A stretch of DNA of 64,000 nt, from contig NZ_JAUYEY010000030.1 of assembly GCF_030689685.1 (NCBI RefSeq), positions 1-64,000 of the forward strand, given 5' to 3'. The position numbers were made by a program, and so were the translations under genes. The notes under the pieces were generated by a model. It worked only from the letters and a program-made list of their open reading frames with translations, had not been told where the DNA came from and searched no databases. Shown piece after piece: positions 17,742 through 26,909 of this stretch (position 1 is the stretch's first letter; each line of letters opens with the position of its first letter). The DNA comes from Polaromonas sp. (GTDB taxonomy: Bacteria; Pseudomonadota; Gammaproteobacteria; Burkholderiales; Burkholderiaceae_C).

Positions 17742-18661
17742 GGTAAAAAACCTTCGACCGACAGGTAACGCTCGCCGGTGTCGTAGTTAAAACCCAGCAC
17801 CGTGCTGCCTGCAGCAATCCCGGGCAGCTTCTGTGCAATCGCCGCCAGCGTTGCGCCTGAGGAAATGCCCACCAGCAAGCCCTCTTCGGCGGCGCAGCGG
17901 CGCGCATAGTCTTTGGCGGCATCTCCCTCGACTTGGATCACGCCGTCGAGCAAAGCCGTCCGCAGGTTGGCCGGAATGAAACCCGCGCCTATGCCCTGAA
18001 TGGGGTGCGGCGACGGTTTGCCGCCGCTGATGACGGGCGAGGCTGCGGGTTCCACCGCAAACACTTTCGTGGCCGGGAATTTGGCTTTCAGCACCTGCCC
18101 CACGCCGCTCAGGTGACCGCCGGTGCCGACGCCGGTGATCAAGTAGTCCACACCCTGCGGGAAGTCGGCGATGATTTCCTGCGCCGTGGTGCGCACATGC
18201 ACCTCGATGTTGGCCGGGTTGTCGAACTGCTGCGGCATCCAGGCGCCCGGCGTTTTAGCGACCAACTCTTTGGCATGGGCAATCGCGCCGTTCATGCCCT
18301 TTTCACGCGGCGTCAACTCAAAGCTCGCGCCGTAGGCCAGCATCAGGCGGCGCCGCTCAATGCTCATGCTGTCGGGCATCACCAGCACCAGTTTGTAACC
18401 CTTGACGGCGGCCACCATCGCCAGGCCGACACCCGTGTTGCCAGAGGTCGGCTCGATGATGGTTCCGCCGGGTATCAGCGCGCCCGACTGCTCGGCGGCT
18501 TCGACCATGCTGAGCGCGATGCGGTCCTTGATCGAGCCGCCGGGATTGCTGCGCTCGGACTTGATATAAATCTGGTGCGTCTGGCTGGCCGGCCCGAACA
18601 GGCGGTTGATGCGGATGTGCGGCGTGTTGCCGATGATGGCGAGAACGCTGGAGGCTTTCAT
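17738..18661 (-). CDS. cysM: Cysteine synthase B (O-acetylserine sulfhydrylase)
   Basis: A 307-residue PLP enzyme making cysteine from O-acetylserine (or O-phosphoserine) and sulfide/thiosulfate. The PLP lysine is Lys45 in NPGGSIKDR; the substrate loop is EPTSGNTG, the phosphate loop [12 protein letters not shown], and GISSGAT is near the C-terminus. Length and the RERRRLM-type segment ([13 protein letters not shown]) fit CysM better than CysK. Upstream of the NIF3 gene in a two-gene unit with ATGA overlap; divergent from the protease at 18812. Confidence 0.94.
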   Translation of the reverse strand: MKASSVLAIIGNTPHIRINRLFGPASQTHQIYIKSERSNPGGSIKDRIALSMVEAAEQSGALIPGGTIIEPTSGNTGVGLAMVAAVKGYKLVLVMPDSMSIERRRLMLAYGASFELTPREKGMNGAIAHAKELVAKTPGAWMPQQFDNPANIEVHVRTTAQEIIADFPQGVDYLITGVGTGGHLSGVGQVLKAKFPATKVFAVEPAASPVISGGKPSPHPIQGIGAGFIPANLRTALLDGVIQVEGDAAKDYARRCAAEEGLLVGISSGATLAAIAQKLPGIAAGSTVLGFNYDTGERYLSVEGFLP

Positions 18662-18811
18662 GGCAAATCCTTGAGGTTGTGCTGCAAATTATGGCCGTTC
18701 CCATGTCCATGGCTGGTGGAAAGACCCGTAAATTGGGCGAAAATTGCGGTTACCGCCCTGCCTTCAAGCCTGAACTCCCAGGCCCCGGCCGCTTTATCTT
18801 CTGGACCCACC

Positions 18812-19969
18812 ATGCGCAAATTCTGGCTTCTGTTTTCCCAAACCGTGACGGTGCTGCTGGCCGCCTACTTTGTGGTCGCCACCCTGCAGCCGCAATGGGT
18901 CAACCGGCAGGCGCTGGGCAATGCTATTTCGGTGATTGAAGCGCCTGCAGGCCCGGACGGCAGCGCCGCGCCCGCCGGCAGTTTTGCCGCTGCCGCCAAA
19001 GCCGCCTCTGCCGCCGTCGTCAGCATCAACACCAGCAAGGCCGCAGCACGCAACCCCAACATGAACGACCCCTGGTTCAGGTTTTTCTTTGGCGACCAGG
19101 GCGGTCAAAACGAGCCCCAGGTGGGCCTGGGCAGTGGCGTCATCGTCAGCCCGAGCGGCTACATCCTGACCAACAACCATGTGGTCGAGGGAGCGGACGA
19201 CATCGAGGTCATCCTCAACGACACCCGCAGGGCAAAAGCCAAAGTCATAGGCACCGACCCCGAGACCGACCTGGCCATCCTGAAGATCGAACTCGACAAA
19301 TTGCCGGTCATTGTGCTGGGCAGCTCGGACACGCTGCAGGTGGGCGACCCGGTGCTGGCCATCGGCAACCCGTTTGGCGTGGGTCAGACGGTGACCAGTG
19401 GCATCGTCAGCGCCCTGGGGCGCAACCAGCTGGGTATCAATACCTTCGAGAATTTCATCCAGACCGATGCCGCCATCAACCCCGGCAATTCAGGCGGCGC
19501 GCTGGTGGACACACAGGGCCGCTTGCTGGGCATCAACACCGCGATTTATTCGCGCTCGGGCGGCTCCATGGGGATTGGTTTTGCCATTCCGGTGTCCACC
19601 GGCAAACAGGTACTCGAAAGCATTGTGAAAGATGGCCAGGTCACGCGTGGCTGGATTGGGGTAGAGCCCCAGGATCTGAGCCCGGAAGTGGCCGAGGCCT
19701 TCGGCATCAAACCCGAGGCGGTGAAGGCTGGCGGCGTGATCCTCACCGGGGTGCTGCAAAACGGCCCGGCCGCGCAAGCCGGAATTTTGCCGGGCGACGT
19801 GATCACCGATGTGGCCGGTAAACCGGTGCGCACTGTGACCGAGCTGCTGAGCGCGGTGGCCGGCCTCAAGCCAGGTACATCGGCGCCGCTGGGTGTACTG
19901 CGCAAGGACAAAAAGACCGACATCGCGGTGGTACCGGGCACCCGGCAGCGGCCGAAAATCCAGCGCTGA
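18812..19969 (+). CDS. DegS-like membrane-anchored trypsin-like serine protease with PDZ domain
   Basis: A 385-residue HtrA-family protease. A single N-terminal helix (about 5-25) anchors it in the inner membrane. The catalytic triad is His123 (TNNHVVEG), Asp153 (ETDLAIL) and Ser227 (NPGNSGGAL). One PDZ domain follows (about 285-370). One PDZ plus an uncleaved anchor is the DegS plan; DegS cuts RseA to release sigma E, but a DegQ-like quality-control role cannot be excluded. ATG 18812 gives MRKFWLLFSQT. The open frame further upstream runs antisense to cysM and is spurious. Confidence 0.9.
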   Translation: MRKFWLLFSQTVTVLLAAYFVVATLQPQWVNRQALGNAISVIEAPAGPDGSAAPAGSFAAAAKAASAAVVSINTSKAAARNPNMNDPWFRFFFGDQGGQNEPQVGLGSGVIVSPSGYILTNNHVVEGADDIEVILNDTRRAKAKVIGTDPETDLAILKIELDKLPVIVLGSSDTLQVGDPVLAIGNPFGVGQTVTSGIVSALGRNQLGINTFENFIQTDAAINPGNSGGALVDTQGRLLGINTAIYSRSGGSMGIGFAIPVSTGKQVLESIVKDGQVTRGWIGVEPQDLSPEVAEAFGIKPEAVKAGGVILTGVLQNGPAAQAGILPGDVITDVAGKPVRTVTELLSAVAGLKPGTSAPLGVLRKDKKTDIAVVPGTRQRPKIQR

Positions 19970-19991
19970 AACCCCAGAAGATCCGCGAGTC

Positions 19992-20040
19992 GCTATCTTT
20001 TTTATAGCTGCTTTCTCACGCCCGATATGGGCTGCAGGTC
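19992..20040 (+). repeat. Dispersed two-stem repeat between the DegS-like gene and tatC
   Basis: GCTAT-N7-ATAGCTG, then CACGCCCG and ATGGGCTGCAGGTC. It fills most of the gap between two convergent genes and could fold into a transcript-end structure for either. Confidence 0.85.
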
Positions 20041-20049
20041 AATTTCATC

Positions 20050-20841
20050 TCAAGGTTTGGCAGCTTCGGGGTCTTCGGGTGCCTGCGTATGTTTGATGAA
20101 GAACCGCGCCGCCCAGATGCCCACCTCGTACAAAATGCACATCGGAATCGCCAGTGCCAGTTGCGACACCACGTCCGGCGGCGTGACGATGGCGGCCACC
20201 ACAAAGGCCAGCACGATGAAATAGCCGCGGAAGTTTTTGAGCTTCTCGATGCTGACGATGTTCATGCGCGCCAGCACCACCACCGCAATCGGCACCTCAA
20301 AAGCCATGCCAAAAGCCAAAAACATGCTCAGCACAAAACCGAGGTAAGCCTCGATGTCGGGCGCCGCCACAATCGATTTGGGCGCAAAGCTCTGGATGAA
20401 CTTGAACACCTGGCCAAAAACGAAGAAGTAGCAAAACGCCACGCCGACAAAAAACAACAGCGTGCTGGACACCACCAGCGGCATCACCAGTTTTTTCTCG
20501 TGCGTGTACAGGCCTGGCGCCACAAAGGCCCAGACCTGGTACAGCACCACTGGCAGGGCCAGCATGAAAGCGGCCATCAACAAAATCTTCAAGGGCACCA
20601 AAAACGGCGAGATCACCGAGGTGGCGATCAGCGAGGCGCCCGCCGGCAGGGTGGCCACCAGTGGTGCGGCCAGCAGGTCAAACAACACAGCGGGGCCTGG
20701 CCAGATGGCCAGCAGGCCGGCGGCGACACCGATGGCGATCACCACCCGAATCATCCGGTCGCGCAGCTCCATCAGGTGCTGCACAAAAGGCTGCTCGGTG
20801 CCCGCGAGTTCGTCGGGCTTGTCGGTGTGGGGGTCGCTCAT
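20050..20841 (-). CDS. tatC: Sec-independent protein translocase TatC
   Basis: A 263-residue, six-helix protein that recognises twin-arginine signal peptides. The N-terminal cytosolic segment with FVQHLMELRDRMIRV and the conserved GFVLSMFLAFGMAFEVPI helix are typical. The charged C-terminal tail follows the last helix. Last gene of tatABC and of the long minus-strand block. Likely clients in this window are the Rieske subunit and MsrP. Confidence 0.96.
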   Translation of the reverse strand: MSDPHTDKPDELAGTEQPFVQHLMELRDRMIRVVIAIGVAAGLLAIWPGPAVLFDLLAAPLVATLPAGASLIATSVISPFLVPLKILLMAAFMLALPVVLYQVWAFVAPGLYTHEKKLVMPLVVSSTLLFFVGVAFCYFFVFGQVFKFIQSFAPKSIVAAPDIEAYLGFVLSMFLAFGMAFEVPIAVVVLARMNIVSIEKLKNFRGYFIVLAFVVAAIVTPPDVVSQLALAIPMCILYEVGIWAARFFIKHTQAPEDPEAAKP

Positions 20842-20902
20842 GGAGTTTTTGCGCTGGAAGAAAAAGACGCGGGGCTGCGCGCGGGTGGCAGTTTAGGAGA
20901 AG

Positions 20903-21382
20903 TCAGCCCTTGTGGCTGGAGGACACGCCGGGACGGGGGCGATAACGCGCCACACGGGCCGCGCCCGACAGCGCCTTGGTCCGCACGCCGGAGCGGGCCT
21001 TGTACCACTGCGGCGTGGCACCCGCCTTGAGCCGCCAGTTTTTCTTCGGGTGTTTGTATTCGGGCAGTGTGATCATGCCGGGCAACTCTTCGCTGGAGGC
21101 GGTGCCGGTGGTTTCTGCCCAGGATTTTTCAAAGTCGCTGGTATTGGTCTGGATGGAGTTTTCGACATCGCGCGCAGCACCCTCCATGGACTCCTTCATC
21201 TTCTTGAGCTCGTCGAGCTCCATTGAGCGGCTGACCTCTTGCTTGACGTCAGACACATAACGCTGTGCCTTGCCGAGCAACATACCCACGGTACGCGCGA
21301 CACGCGGCAGCTTTTCAGGGCCAATCACGATCAGCGCCACCGCGCCTATCAGCGCGATCTTGGACAGGCCGATGTCGATCAT
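20903..21382 (-). CDS. tatB: Twin-arginine translocase subunit TatB
   Basis: A 159-residue protein: short N-terminal membrane helix ([21 protein letters not shown] ending in the conserved GPEKLP hinge), then an amphipathic helix and a long charged region. TatB passes signal peptides from TatC to TatA. The C-terminal tail is basic and poorly conserved ([17 protein letters not shown]). Between tatA and tatC. Confidence 0.94.
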   Translation of the reverse strand: MIDIGLSKIALIGAVALIVIGPEKLPRVARTVGMLLGKAQRYVSDVKQEVSRSMELDELKKMKESMEGAARDVENSIQTNTSDFEKSWAETTGTASSEELPGMITLPEYKHPKKNWRLKAGATPQWYKARSGVRTKALSGAARVARYRPRPGVSSSHKG

Positions 21383-21464
21383 GCGAGGTCAGGCGAGTGC
21401 AAGACGAACCACGGCTCGGGGAGCAGCGCAGCACACGCAGTGGCAAGCGTGGGAGCGAACATCC

Positions 21465-21710
21465 TCAAGACTTTTGCTTGGCTTCCACGTCGATCGTGGT
21501 TTTGTCGGCGGTCTGCGCATGGCTGACCTGACCGGCAGGCGCGGCGGCGGCTTTTTCGTCAGCGGTCTGACCACCTTCTTTCATGCCGTCCTTGAAGCCC
21601 TTGACGGCGCCGCCCAGGTCGCCACCCATGTTTCTGAGTTTTTTGGTGCCGAACACCATCACGACGATCAGCAGCACGATCAGCCAGTGCCAAATGGAAA
21701 ATGAGCCCAT
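21465..21710 (-). CDS. tatA: Twin-arginine translocase subunit TatA
   Basis: An 81-residue protein with one N-terminal helix ([20 protein letters not shown]), the [10 protein letters not shown] hinge and an amphipathic helix with [15 protein letters not shown]. TatA polymerises to form the translocation pore. An AGGAGAG ribosome site precedes the start. First of tatABC; a 354-bp gap separates it from the HIT gene, so tat may have its own promoter. Confidence 0.95.
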   Translation of the reverse strand: MGSFSIWHWLIVLLIVVMVFGTKKLRNMGGDLGGAVKGFKDGMKEGGQTADEKAAAAPAGQVSHAQTADKTTIDVEAKQKS

Positions 21711-22064
21711 GTTTCTCTCCTAAGCTTTAATTGCAATGTTGCACAAGGTTAGGGCCATTCTAAAGGCCTTGCGCCCCGCTGCGCCTGAATAGCCCTGCAC
21801 GACCACCCCTGTAACCAAGGGTTCATCTGGGGCGCAACGGCGGCCCCGCAAGTGGGGATTTACCCTTCCACGAACGGAGGACTCTTTAACTCAACCGGGG
21901 CTGCGGGTCCGGCTTCGCCGGCCCGCAGGCGCAGCGCCCCCTCGGGGCTGGCGCCTGCGGCTCCGAACCTGCTTGAGCAGGTTTGGACAGGGGGCAGAAG
22001 CGAAGCCTCTGGCGAGCGGCGGCCTGCAAGGTGCAGCGACCCGCGCAGCGGCGGAGCGTGGGGG
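21711..22064. other. 354-bp intergenic region between the HIT gene and tatA
   Basis: No supportable gene. It contains the second copy of the family-2 hairpin block (21909-21986) and further GC-rich inverted repeats. It must also hold the tatABC leader; I could not choose a convincing promoter. Confidence 0.5.
21909..21986. repeat. Hairpin-rich intergenic repeat (family 2), second copy
   Basis: CCGGC-TTC-GCCGG at 21909-21921, then a 10-bp stem with arms CCGAACCTGC (21963-21972) and GCAGGTTTGG (21977-21986) around TTGA. Loop and stem changes relative to 3465-3535 keep base pairing, so the structure seems to be what is preserved. Confidence 0.6.
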
Positions 22065-22439
22065 CTAACCTTTTGCCCAGGGCCGCGGGCCGCCCATCAC
22101 ATGAATGTGCAGGTGATGCACTTCCTGGCCGCCCTCCGCGCCGGTGTTGGTAACAATGCGAAAGCCACCTTCGGGGTAGGGTTTGCAGCCTTTTTCAACA
22201 GCCAGCCGGGGCGCCAGCGCCATCATGCGGCCCAGCAGCGCCTCATGCGCCGGCCCGACCTGCGCCATCGACGCGATATGCGCCTTCGGGATCATCAAAA
22301 AATGCACCGGCGCCCACGGGTTGATGTCGTCAAAGACAAAGATGTCGGCGTCTTCGTAGACCTTGCGGCTGGGGATTTTTCCGGCAGCGATTTTGCAGAA
22401 AATGCAATTGTCGTCGTGGGCGGGGCTGGGCTGGCTCAT
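22065..22439 (-). CDS. HIT-family (HinT-like) nucleotide hydrolase
   Basis: A 124-residue histidine-triad protein. The motif HLHIHVMGG near the C-terminus supplies the catalytic histidines; CIFCKIAAGKIPS at the N-terminus is the usual HinT opening. Members cleave phosphoramidates such as AMP-NH2 and aminoacyl-adenylates. Follows the small membrane protein gene by 22 bases; the hisE-to-HIT-to-tat order is common in Burkholderiales. Confidence 0.9.
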   Translation of the reverse strand: MSQPSPAHDDNCIFCKIAAGKIPSRKVYEDADIFVFDDINPWAPVHFLMIPKAHIASMAQVGPAHEALLGRMMALAPRLAVEKGCKPYPEGGFRIVTNTGAEGGQEVHHLHIHVMGGPRPWAKG

Positions 22440-22461
22440 GGTCGGCTGGGGTGGGGTTGAC

Positions 22462-22833
22462 TCAAAGTTCAGGCTGCGAGGTGGCCGGGCGCAGGCTGTT
22501 GAAACGCAGCCAGCCGCGAATGCAGCGGTACAGGTACCAGAGCCAGACGATGCCGTAGGCGATCATGCCGGGCAGCACAAACAACAGCCACAGCGGCGAC
22601 AGCAGCACCAGCCACATCAGCGTCCACCAGAAGGTCTGGATCATGTAGTTGTGGTGGTCGATGTACAGCACATCCGTCTCCTCGCTGCGGCGCACGTAGT
22701 TGACGATCAGCGCGACCACCGCGAAGATGCCGCCACTGAACCAGGCCAGCGTGTGCAGACCGTACAGCACATGCATGACGATACGGTCATTCGGGCTTTT
22801 AGTGTCGAACTCGGCCAGGTTGGTCTCGCTCAT
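22462..22833 (-). CDS. DUF4870-like small membrane protein
   Basis: A 123-residue protein with three or four hydrophobic helices (about 27-48, 67-90 and 80-105) and a short charged N-terminus. It resembles DUF4870-type proteins, whose function is not established. It sits between hisE and the HIT gene, a position conserved in related genomes by my recollection, but nothing in the sequence ties it to histidine synthesis. Confidence 0.72.
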   Translation of the reverse strand: MSETNLAEFDTKSPNDRIVMHVLYGLHTLAWFSGGIFAVVALIVNYVRRSEETDVLYIDHHNYMIQTFWWTLMWLVLLSPLWLLFVLPGMIAYGIVWLWYLYRCIRGWLRFNSLRPATSQPEL

Positions 22834-22866
22834 GGTCTCTCCTCTGGTTGGCTGCGTATAGCTGAT

Positions 22867-23247
22867 CTATTTTTCGGCGTCTTCGCGGTCCTGCGCCTTG
22901 CGCAGGGCTTTTTCCTCGATGCCGCTGATGCCCTCGCGGCGCTCCAGCTCGGCCATCACGTCGGCCGGCGACAGGCCGTAGTGGGCCAGCGCAATCAGGC
23001 TGTGAAACCACAGGTCGGCGACTTCGCCGACCAGTTTGGCATGGAGTTCAGGTGTCGCGCCACCGTGGTCGATGTCTTTGGCCGCCATCACGGTTTCAGT
23101 GGCTTCCTCGCCAATTTTTTTCAGGATGGCGTCCGGGCCCTTGTGCAGCAGGCGCGCGACGTAGCTGGTGTCGGGGTCGCCGCCCTGGGCCGGTTTGCGG
23201 CTTTCGATGATGCGCGCCAGGCGCTGCAGGGAGTCGTTGGAAGTCAT
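22867..23247 (-). CDS. hisE: Phosphoribosyl-ATP diphosphatase
   Basis: A 126-residue all-helical MazG-like enzyme for the second step of histidine synthesis (PR-ATP to PR-AMP plus PPi). The core [16 protein letters not shown] and [17 protein letters not shown] carry the metal-binding acidic residues. Encoded separately from hisI, as usual in proteobacteria outside the enterics. The charged C-terminal extension [16 protein letters not shown] is a coiled-coil-like tail. Confidence 0.94.
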   Translation of the reverse strand: MTSNDSLQRLARIIESRKPAQGGDPDTSYVARLLHKGPDAILKKIGEEATETVMAAKDIDHGGATPELHAKLVGEVADLWFHSLIALAHYGLSPADVMAELERREGISGIEEKALRKAQDREDAEK

Positions 23248-23260
23248 GGCTTGTTCTTGT

Positions 23261-23650
23261 CTATTTGTAGATGCTTGTCGGGTCTTTCAAGACCGGCTCG
23301 GTCACCACCCACTGACCGTCTTTGTAAAGACTGAAAAAGCAGCTGTGGCGGCCGGTGTGGCAGGCAATGCTCGGTTCGTGGCCGAGCTGGGTCACCTTCA
23401 GCAGGATCACGTCGTTGTCGCAGTCCAGGCGGATCTCGTGCACCGTCTGCAGGTGGCCGGATTCCTCGCCCTTGTGCCACAGGCGCCCGCGTGAACGGCT
23501 GTAATACACGGCCTGGCCAAGTTCGGCAGTTTTTTGCAGCGCCTCGCGGTTCATCCAGGCAAACATCAGCACGTCGCCGCTGCCAGCTTCCTGCGCAATC
23601 ACCGGGATCAGGCCCTTGTTGTCCCACTGGATGTCGTCTAGCCACTTCAT
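23261..23650 (-). CDS. hisI: Phosphoribosyl-AMP cyclohydrolase
   Basis: A 129-residue metalloenzyme opening the adenine ring of PR-AMP. Metal and zinc ligands are visible in [13 protein letters not shown] and the conserved [11 protein letters not shown]; also [11 protein letters not shown] and [19 protein letters not shown] chose ATG 23648-23650 ([10 protein letters not shown]); the frame is open to 23875 but that stretch contains a dispersed repeat and no family sequence. Confidence 0.94.
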   Translation of the reverse strand: MKWLDDIQWDNKGLIPVIAQEAGSGDVLMFAWMNREALQKTAELGQAVYYSRSRGRLWHKGEESGHLQTVHEIRLDCDNDVILLKVTQLGHEPSIACHTGRHSCFFSLYKDGQWVVTEPVLKDPTSIYK

Positions 23651-23709
23651 CGTTCTATTGTCCGTGAAATGCGGGGCCCACACGCAGCAGCGCTGACTGC
23701 AGGCATTCA

Positions 23710-23756
23710 CTATCAAATTTATAGCTGCTTGCGCCCGCCAGACGGGGGCTGGAGAC
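23710..23756 (+). repeat. Dispersed two-stem repeat between hisF and hisI
   Basis: CTAT-N7-ATAGCTG, then CTTGCGCCCG and GGGGGCTGGAGACC. It lies in the 121-bp hisF-hisI gap, so the his mRNA carries its reverse complement. Confidence 0.85.
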
Positions 23757-23771
23757 CGAAAAGACTTGGAA

Positions 23772-24551
23772 CTACAGACGGACCGGGATGCCGCGTGCCG
23801 CCATGTGGACTTTTGCCTGTTGCACCGTGTATTCGCCGTAATGAAAAATGCTGGCGGCCAGTACCGCGTCGGCACCGCCCAGCTGGATGCCGTCGGCCAG
23901 GTGGTCCAGGTTGCCGACGCCGCCCGAGGCGATCACCGGCACGCTGACGGCGTCGCTGACAGCGCGGGTCAACGCCAAGTCGAAGCCGGACTTGGTGCCG
24001 TCACGGTCCATGCTGGTAAGCAAAATCTCGCCGGCGCCACGGGCTGCCATTTCGGTGGCCCAGGCGACGGCGTCCAGGCCGGTGTTCTTGCGGCCACCGT
24101 GGCTGTAAACGTCCCAGCCCGGCCCGCGCGTCAGCGCTTGCTCGTCGGAGCGACGTTTGGCGTCGATGGCCACCACGATGCACTGGGCGCCGTATCTGGC
24201 TGAGGCGTCTTCAATCACCTGCGGATTGGCCAGCGCGGCCGAGTTGAAACTGGTCTTGTCGGCGCCGGCATTGAGCAGGCGGCGCACGTCGTCGACGGTG
24301 CGCACACCACCGCCCACCGTCAGTGGAATGAAGACCTGGGAGGCCACCGCTTCAATGATGTGCAGGATCAGGTCGCGCCCATCGCTGGTGGCGGTGATGT
24401 CGAGAAAGGTCAGCTCATCGGCACCCTGCTCGTGGTAACGCGCGGCAATCTCGACCGGGTCCCCGGCATCGCGCAACTCGACGAAATTCACGCCCTTGAC
24501 CACGCGGCCACCGGTCACATCCAGACAGGGAATGATTCGTTTAGCTAACAT
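23772..24551 (-). CDS. hisF: Imidazole glycerol phosphate synthase, cyclase subunit
   Basis: A 259-residue (beta/alpha)8 barrel. With HisH-derived ammonia it turns PRFAR into imidazole glycerol phosphate and AICAR. Catalytic Asp11 is in [11 protein letters not shown] and the second Asp in [10 protein letters not shown]. Phosphate-binding loops TVGGGVRT and ASGGVGN are intact. Full length. Confidence 0.96.
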   Translation of the reverse strand: MLAKRIIPCLDVTGGRVVKGVNFVELRDAGDPVEIAARYHEQGADELTFLDITATSDGRDLILHIIEAVASQVFIPLTVGGGVRTVDDVRRLLNAGADKTSFNSAALANPQVIEDASARYGAQCIVVAIDAKRRSDEQALTRGPGWDVYSHGGRKNTGLDAVAWATEMAARGAGEILLTSMDRDGTKSGFDLALTRAVSDAVSVPVIASGGVGNLDHLADGIQLGGADAVLAASIFHYGEYTVQQAKVHMAARGIPVRL

Positions 24552-24630
24552 TTAGCCCCCACCCTCACCCACTGCGAGCCTGCGGCGGTTCCCTGCCCCT
24601 TGCACCGGGAAAGGGACCGCTGCGCCTGCG

Positions 24631-24645
24631 GCCCGGCAAAGCCGG
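24631..24645 (-). repeat. Partial family-2 hairpin between hisF and hisA
   Basis: The 15 bases are the exact reverse complement of the first hairpin at 3465-3479. The second hairpin of the family is not recognisable here. The surrounding 147-bp hisF-hisA gap holds no gene. Confidence 0.4.
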
Positions 24646-24698
24646 TTCTGCGGCTCCTGCTGGCATGAAGAGCTGCCCCTCCTGGCCGCTTCGGGGAG

Positions 24699-25439
24699 TT
24701 ATCCATTCAATTCGTCGGCGCGGGCCTGGGCAAGGGCAAAGTCCAGGTCGCCGCTGTAAATCGAGCGGCCGCAGATCACGCCTTCAACGCCCTCATCCTC
24801 CACCGCGCACAGGGCGTCAATGTCGGCCATGTTGGACAGGCCGCCGGAGGCGATCACCGGGATCGTCAGCGCCTGCGCCAGCTTGACGGTGGCTTCGATG
24901 TTGATGCCGCTGAGCATGCCGTCGCGGCCGATGTCGGTGTAGATGATGCCTTCGACGCCGTAGTCCTGGAATTTCTTGCCGAGGTCAACCACCTCGTGGC
25001 CGGTCATCTTGCTCCAGCCGTCGGTGGCGACCTTGCCGTCCTTGGCATCGAGGCCGACGATGATGTGACCACCGAAGGCAGTGCAGGCGTCCTGCAGAAA
25101 ACCGGGGTTTTTCACTGCGGCCGTGCCGATGATGACGTAGCGCAAGCCGGAGTCGAGGTAACGCTCGATGGTGTCCAGGTCGCGAATGCCGCCGCCGAGC
25201 TGCACATCGATCTCGCTGCCGACCTCGGCCAGGATCTTCCTGATCGCAGCCTCGTTTTTCGGCTTGCCGGCAAATGCCCCGTTCAGGTCCACCAGGTGCA
25301 GGCGGCGTGCGCCCTTGTCGACCCAGCTGCGCGCCATGGCCGCCGGGTCTTCGCTGAAAATAGTGGACTGGTCCATGTCGCCCTGTTTGAGGCGCACACA
25401 ATGGCCGTCTTTCAAGTCAATCGCGGGGATGAGTAGCAT
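24699..25439 (-). CDS. hisA: ProFAR isomerase (HisA)
   Basis: A 246-residue (beta/alpha)8 barrel performing the Amadori rearrangement of ProFAR to PRFAR. Asp8 in [11 protein letters not shown] and the second acid in [11 protein letters not shown] are the expected catalytic pair. QLGGGIRD and IASGGLSN are the phosphate loops. Paralogous to hisF in the same operon. Confidence 0.96.
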   Translation of the reverse strand: MLLIPAIDLKDGHCVRLKQGDMDQSTIFSEDPAAMARSWVDKGARRLHLVDLNGAFAGKPKNEAAIRKILAEVGSEIDVQLGGGIRDLDTIERYLDSGLRYVIIGTAAVKNPGFLQDACTAFGGHIIVGLDAKDGKVATDGWSKMTGHEVVDLGKKFQDYGVEGIIYTDIGRDGMLSGINIEATVKLAQALTIPVIASGGLSNMADIDALCAVEDEGVEGVICGRSIYSGDLDFALAQARADELNG

Positions 25440-25516
25440 GGGCAGTGAGGCTGGCGGTGGATGGGAGGGGGAACGCGAAGGGAGAAAAAAGGCGTGCAGC
25501 GGCTGGCGGAAGGACT

Positions 25517-26206
25517 TCAGGGGTTCCAGTGCAGGAAGTTGCGGTACAGGGCCAGGCCGTGGTCTGCGCTTTTTTCGGGGTGAAATTGGGTCGCAAAAAT
25601 ATTATCGCGTGCCAGTGCCGCCGTAAAGCGGGCGCCATAGTCGGCAAAACCCGCAGTGTGGCGCGCATCCGACGGCTTGGCGTAAAAGCTGTGGACGAAA
25701 TAGAAGTAGGCGCCGTCGGGCACGCCGTCCCACACCGGGTGCGGCGCTGCGCCATCGGCAACGGTCTGGTAGACCTGATTCCAGCCCATCTGCGGCACCT
25801 TGTAGCGGCTGCCGTCGGGCTGGGTACGACCCGCCAGGTCAAATTTGACCACCTCGCCGGGGATCAGGTTCAGGCCGGCGGTGCCCGCGCCGCCGTCCCC
25901 GGGCTGGCCTTCCTGGCTGTGCGTGAGCAGCATTTGCATGCCGACGCAGACGCCGAACAGCGGTTTGTTCGCCGCGGCATGCTGCACGGCTGGCAGCATG
26001 CCGGAGTCGGCCAGCTCGCGCATGCAGTCGGCAATCGCGCCCTGCCCCGGCAGCACCACACGTCCGGCCTTCATGACCTCGTCAGCGCGCGAGGTGACGA
26101 TGACCTCGACGCCGCTGCCTTGCGCCACGTGCTGAACTGCCTGCGACACCGAGCGCAGATTGCCCATGCCGTAATCGACCACGGCGACTGTTTTGAGAGT
26201 TGCCAT
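25517..26206 (-). CDS. hisH: Imidazole glycerol phosphate synthase, glutaminase subunit
   Basis: A 229-residue class I amidotransferase that feeds ammonia to HisF. Nucleophile Cys87 is in [10 protein letters not shown]; the His209/Glu211 pair is in TQFHPEKS. A Gly-rich insert ([12 protein letters not shown], about 100-111) makes it slightly longer than E. coli HisH. Upstream of hisA by 77 bases. Confidence 0.95.
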   Translation of the reverse strand: MATLKTVAVVDYGMGNLRSVSQAVQHVAQGSGVEVIVTSRADEVMKAGRVVLPGQGAIADCMRELADSGMLPAVQHAAANKPLFGVCVGMQMLLTHSQEGQPGDGGAGTAGLNLIPGEVVKFDLAGRTQPDGSRYKVPQMGWNQVYQTVADGAAPHPVWDGVPDGAYFYFVHSFYAKPSDARHTAGFADYGARFTAALARDNIFATQFHPEKSADHGLALYRNFLHWNP

Positions 26207-26220
26207 CAGGATGGAAATTT

Positions 26221-26269
26221 GCTATTGTTTTTATAGCTGATTGCGCCCGTGCAGCAAGGGCTAGAGGCC
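26221..26269 (+). repeat. Dispersed two-stem repeat between hisB and hisH
   Basis: GCTAT-N7-ATAGCTG, then ATTGCGCCCG and AAGGGCTAGAGGCC. Located 15 bases upstream of the hisH start, so the mRNA form lies in the hisH ribosome-binding region. Confidence 0.85.
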
Positions 26270-26288
26270 AAAAACATATCTGAGTTTG

Positions 26289-26909
26289 CTACAGCGAGCC
26301 CTTGGTCGAAGGAATCACGCCGGCGGCGCGGGGGTCGATCTCCAGCGCCATGCGCAGGGCCCTGGCAAAGGCTTTGAACACGGTTTCGGCCTGGTGATGC
26401 GCGTTGTCGCCCTTGAGGTTGTCGATGTGCAGGGTGACAAAGGCGTGGTTCACAAAGCCCTGGAAGAACTCGTAGGCTAGCTGGCTGTCGAAGCTGCCAA
26501 TCATGCCGCTCTTGAAAGGCACATGCATGTCCAGCCCGGGCCGGCCCGAGAAATCAACCACCACGCGCGACAGCGCCTCGTCCAGCGGCACATAGGCATG
26601 GCCATAGCGGCGCAGGCCTTTTTTGTCGCCCACTGCCTGCGCCACCGCCTGCCCGAAGGTGATGCCCACGTCTTCCACCGTGTGGTGGCCGTCAATGTGC
26701 AGGTCACCTTTGGCCTGGATGTCCAGATCGATCAGACCGTGCCTGGCAATCTGGTCCAGCATGTGGTCGAAAAAGCCGATGCCGGTGGACAGGCTGGCCT
26801 TGCCGGTGCCGTCAAGGTTGAGCTTGACGGTGATCTGGGTCTCGGCGGTGTTGCGCGAAACCTCGGCGGTTCTCGGAGCAAGGGAAGCCATGGCGGTAGG
26901 GGTGGTCAT
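26289..26909 (-). CDS. hisB: Imidazoleglycerol-phosphate dehydratase
   Basis: A 206-residue monofunctional HisB without the phosphatase domain of the enteric protein. Mn-binding motifs are [37 protein letters not shown] and [19 protein letters not shown] short Thr/Ala-rich N-terminus precedes the domain. Its ATG overlaps the hisC stop by four bases. Histidinol phosphatase must be encoded elsewhere. Confidence 0.96.
   Translation of the reverse strand: MTTPTAMASLAPRTAEVSRNTAETQITVKLNLDGTGKASLSTGIGFFDHMLDQIARHGLIDLDIQAKGDLHIDGHHTVEDVGITFGQAVAQAVGDKKGLRRYGHAYVPLDEALSRVVVDFSGRPGLDMHVPFKSGMIGSFDSQLAYEFFQGFVNHAFVTLHIDNLKGDNAHHQAETVFKAFARALRMALEIDPRAAGVIPSTKGSL

Noticed and set aside
17933..18811. 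N-terminal extension of the DegS-like protease
   Set aside because: The extra part is antisense to cysM. The protein with a membrane anchor starts at ATG 18812.
24552..24698. Possible small gene between hisF and hisA
   Set aside because: No ribosome site and no coding character; the stretch is GC-rich inverted repeats.
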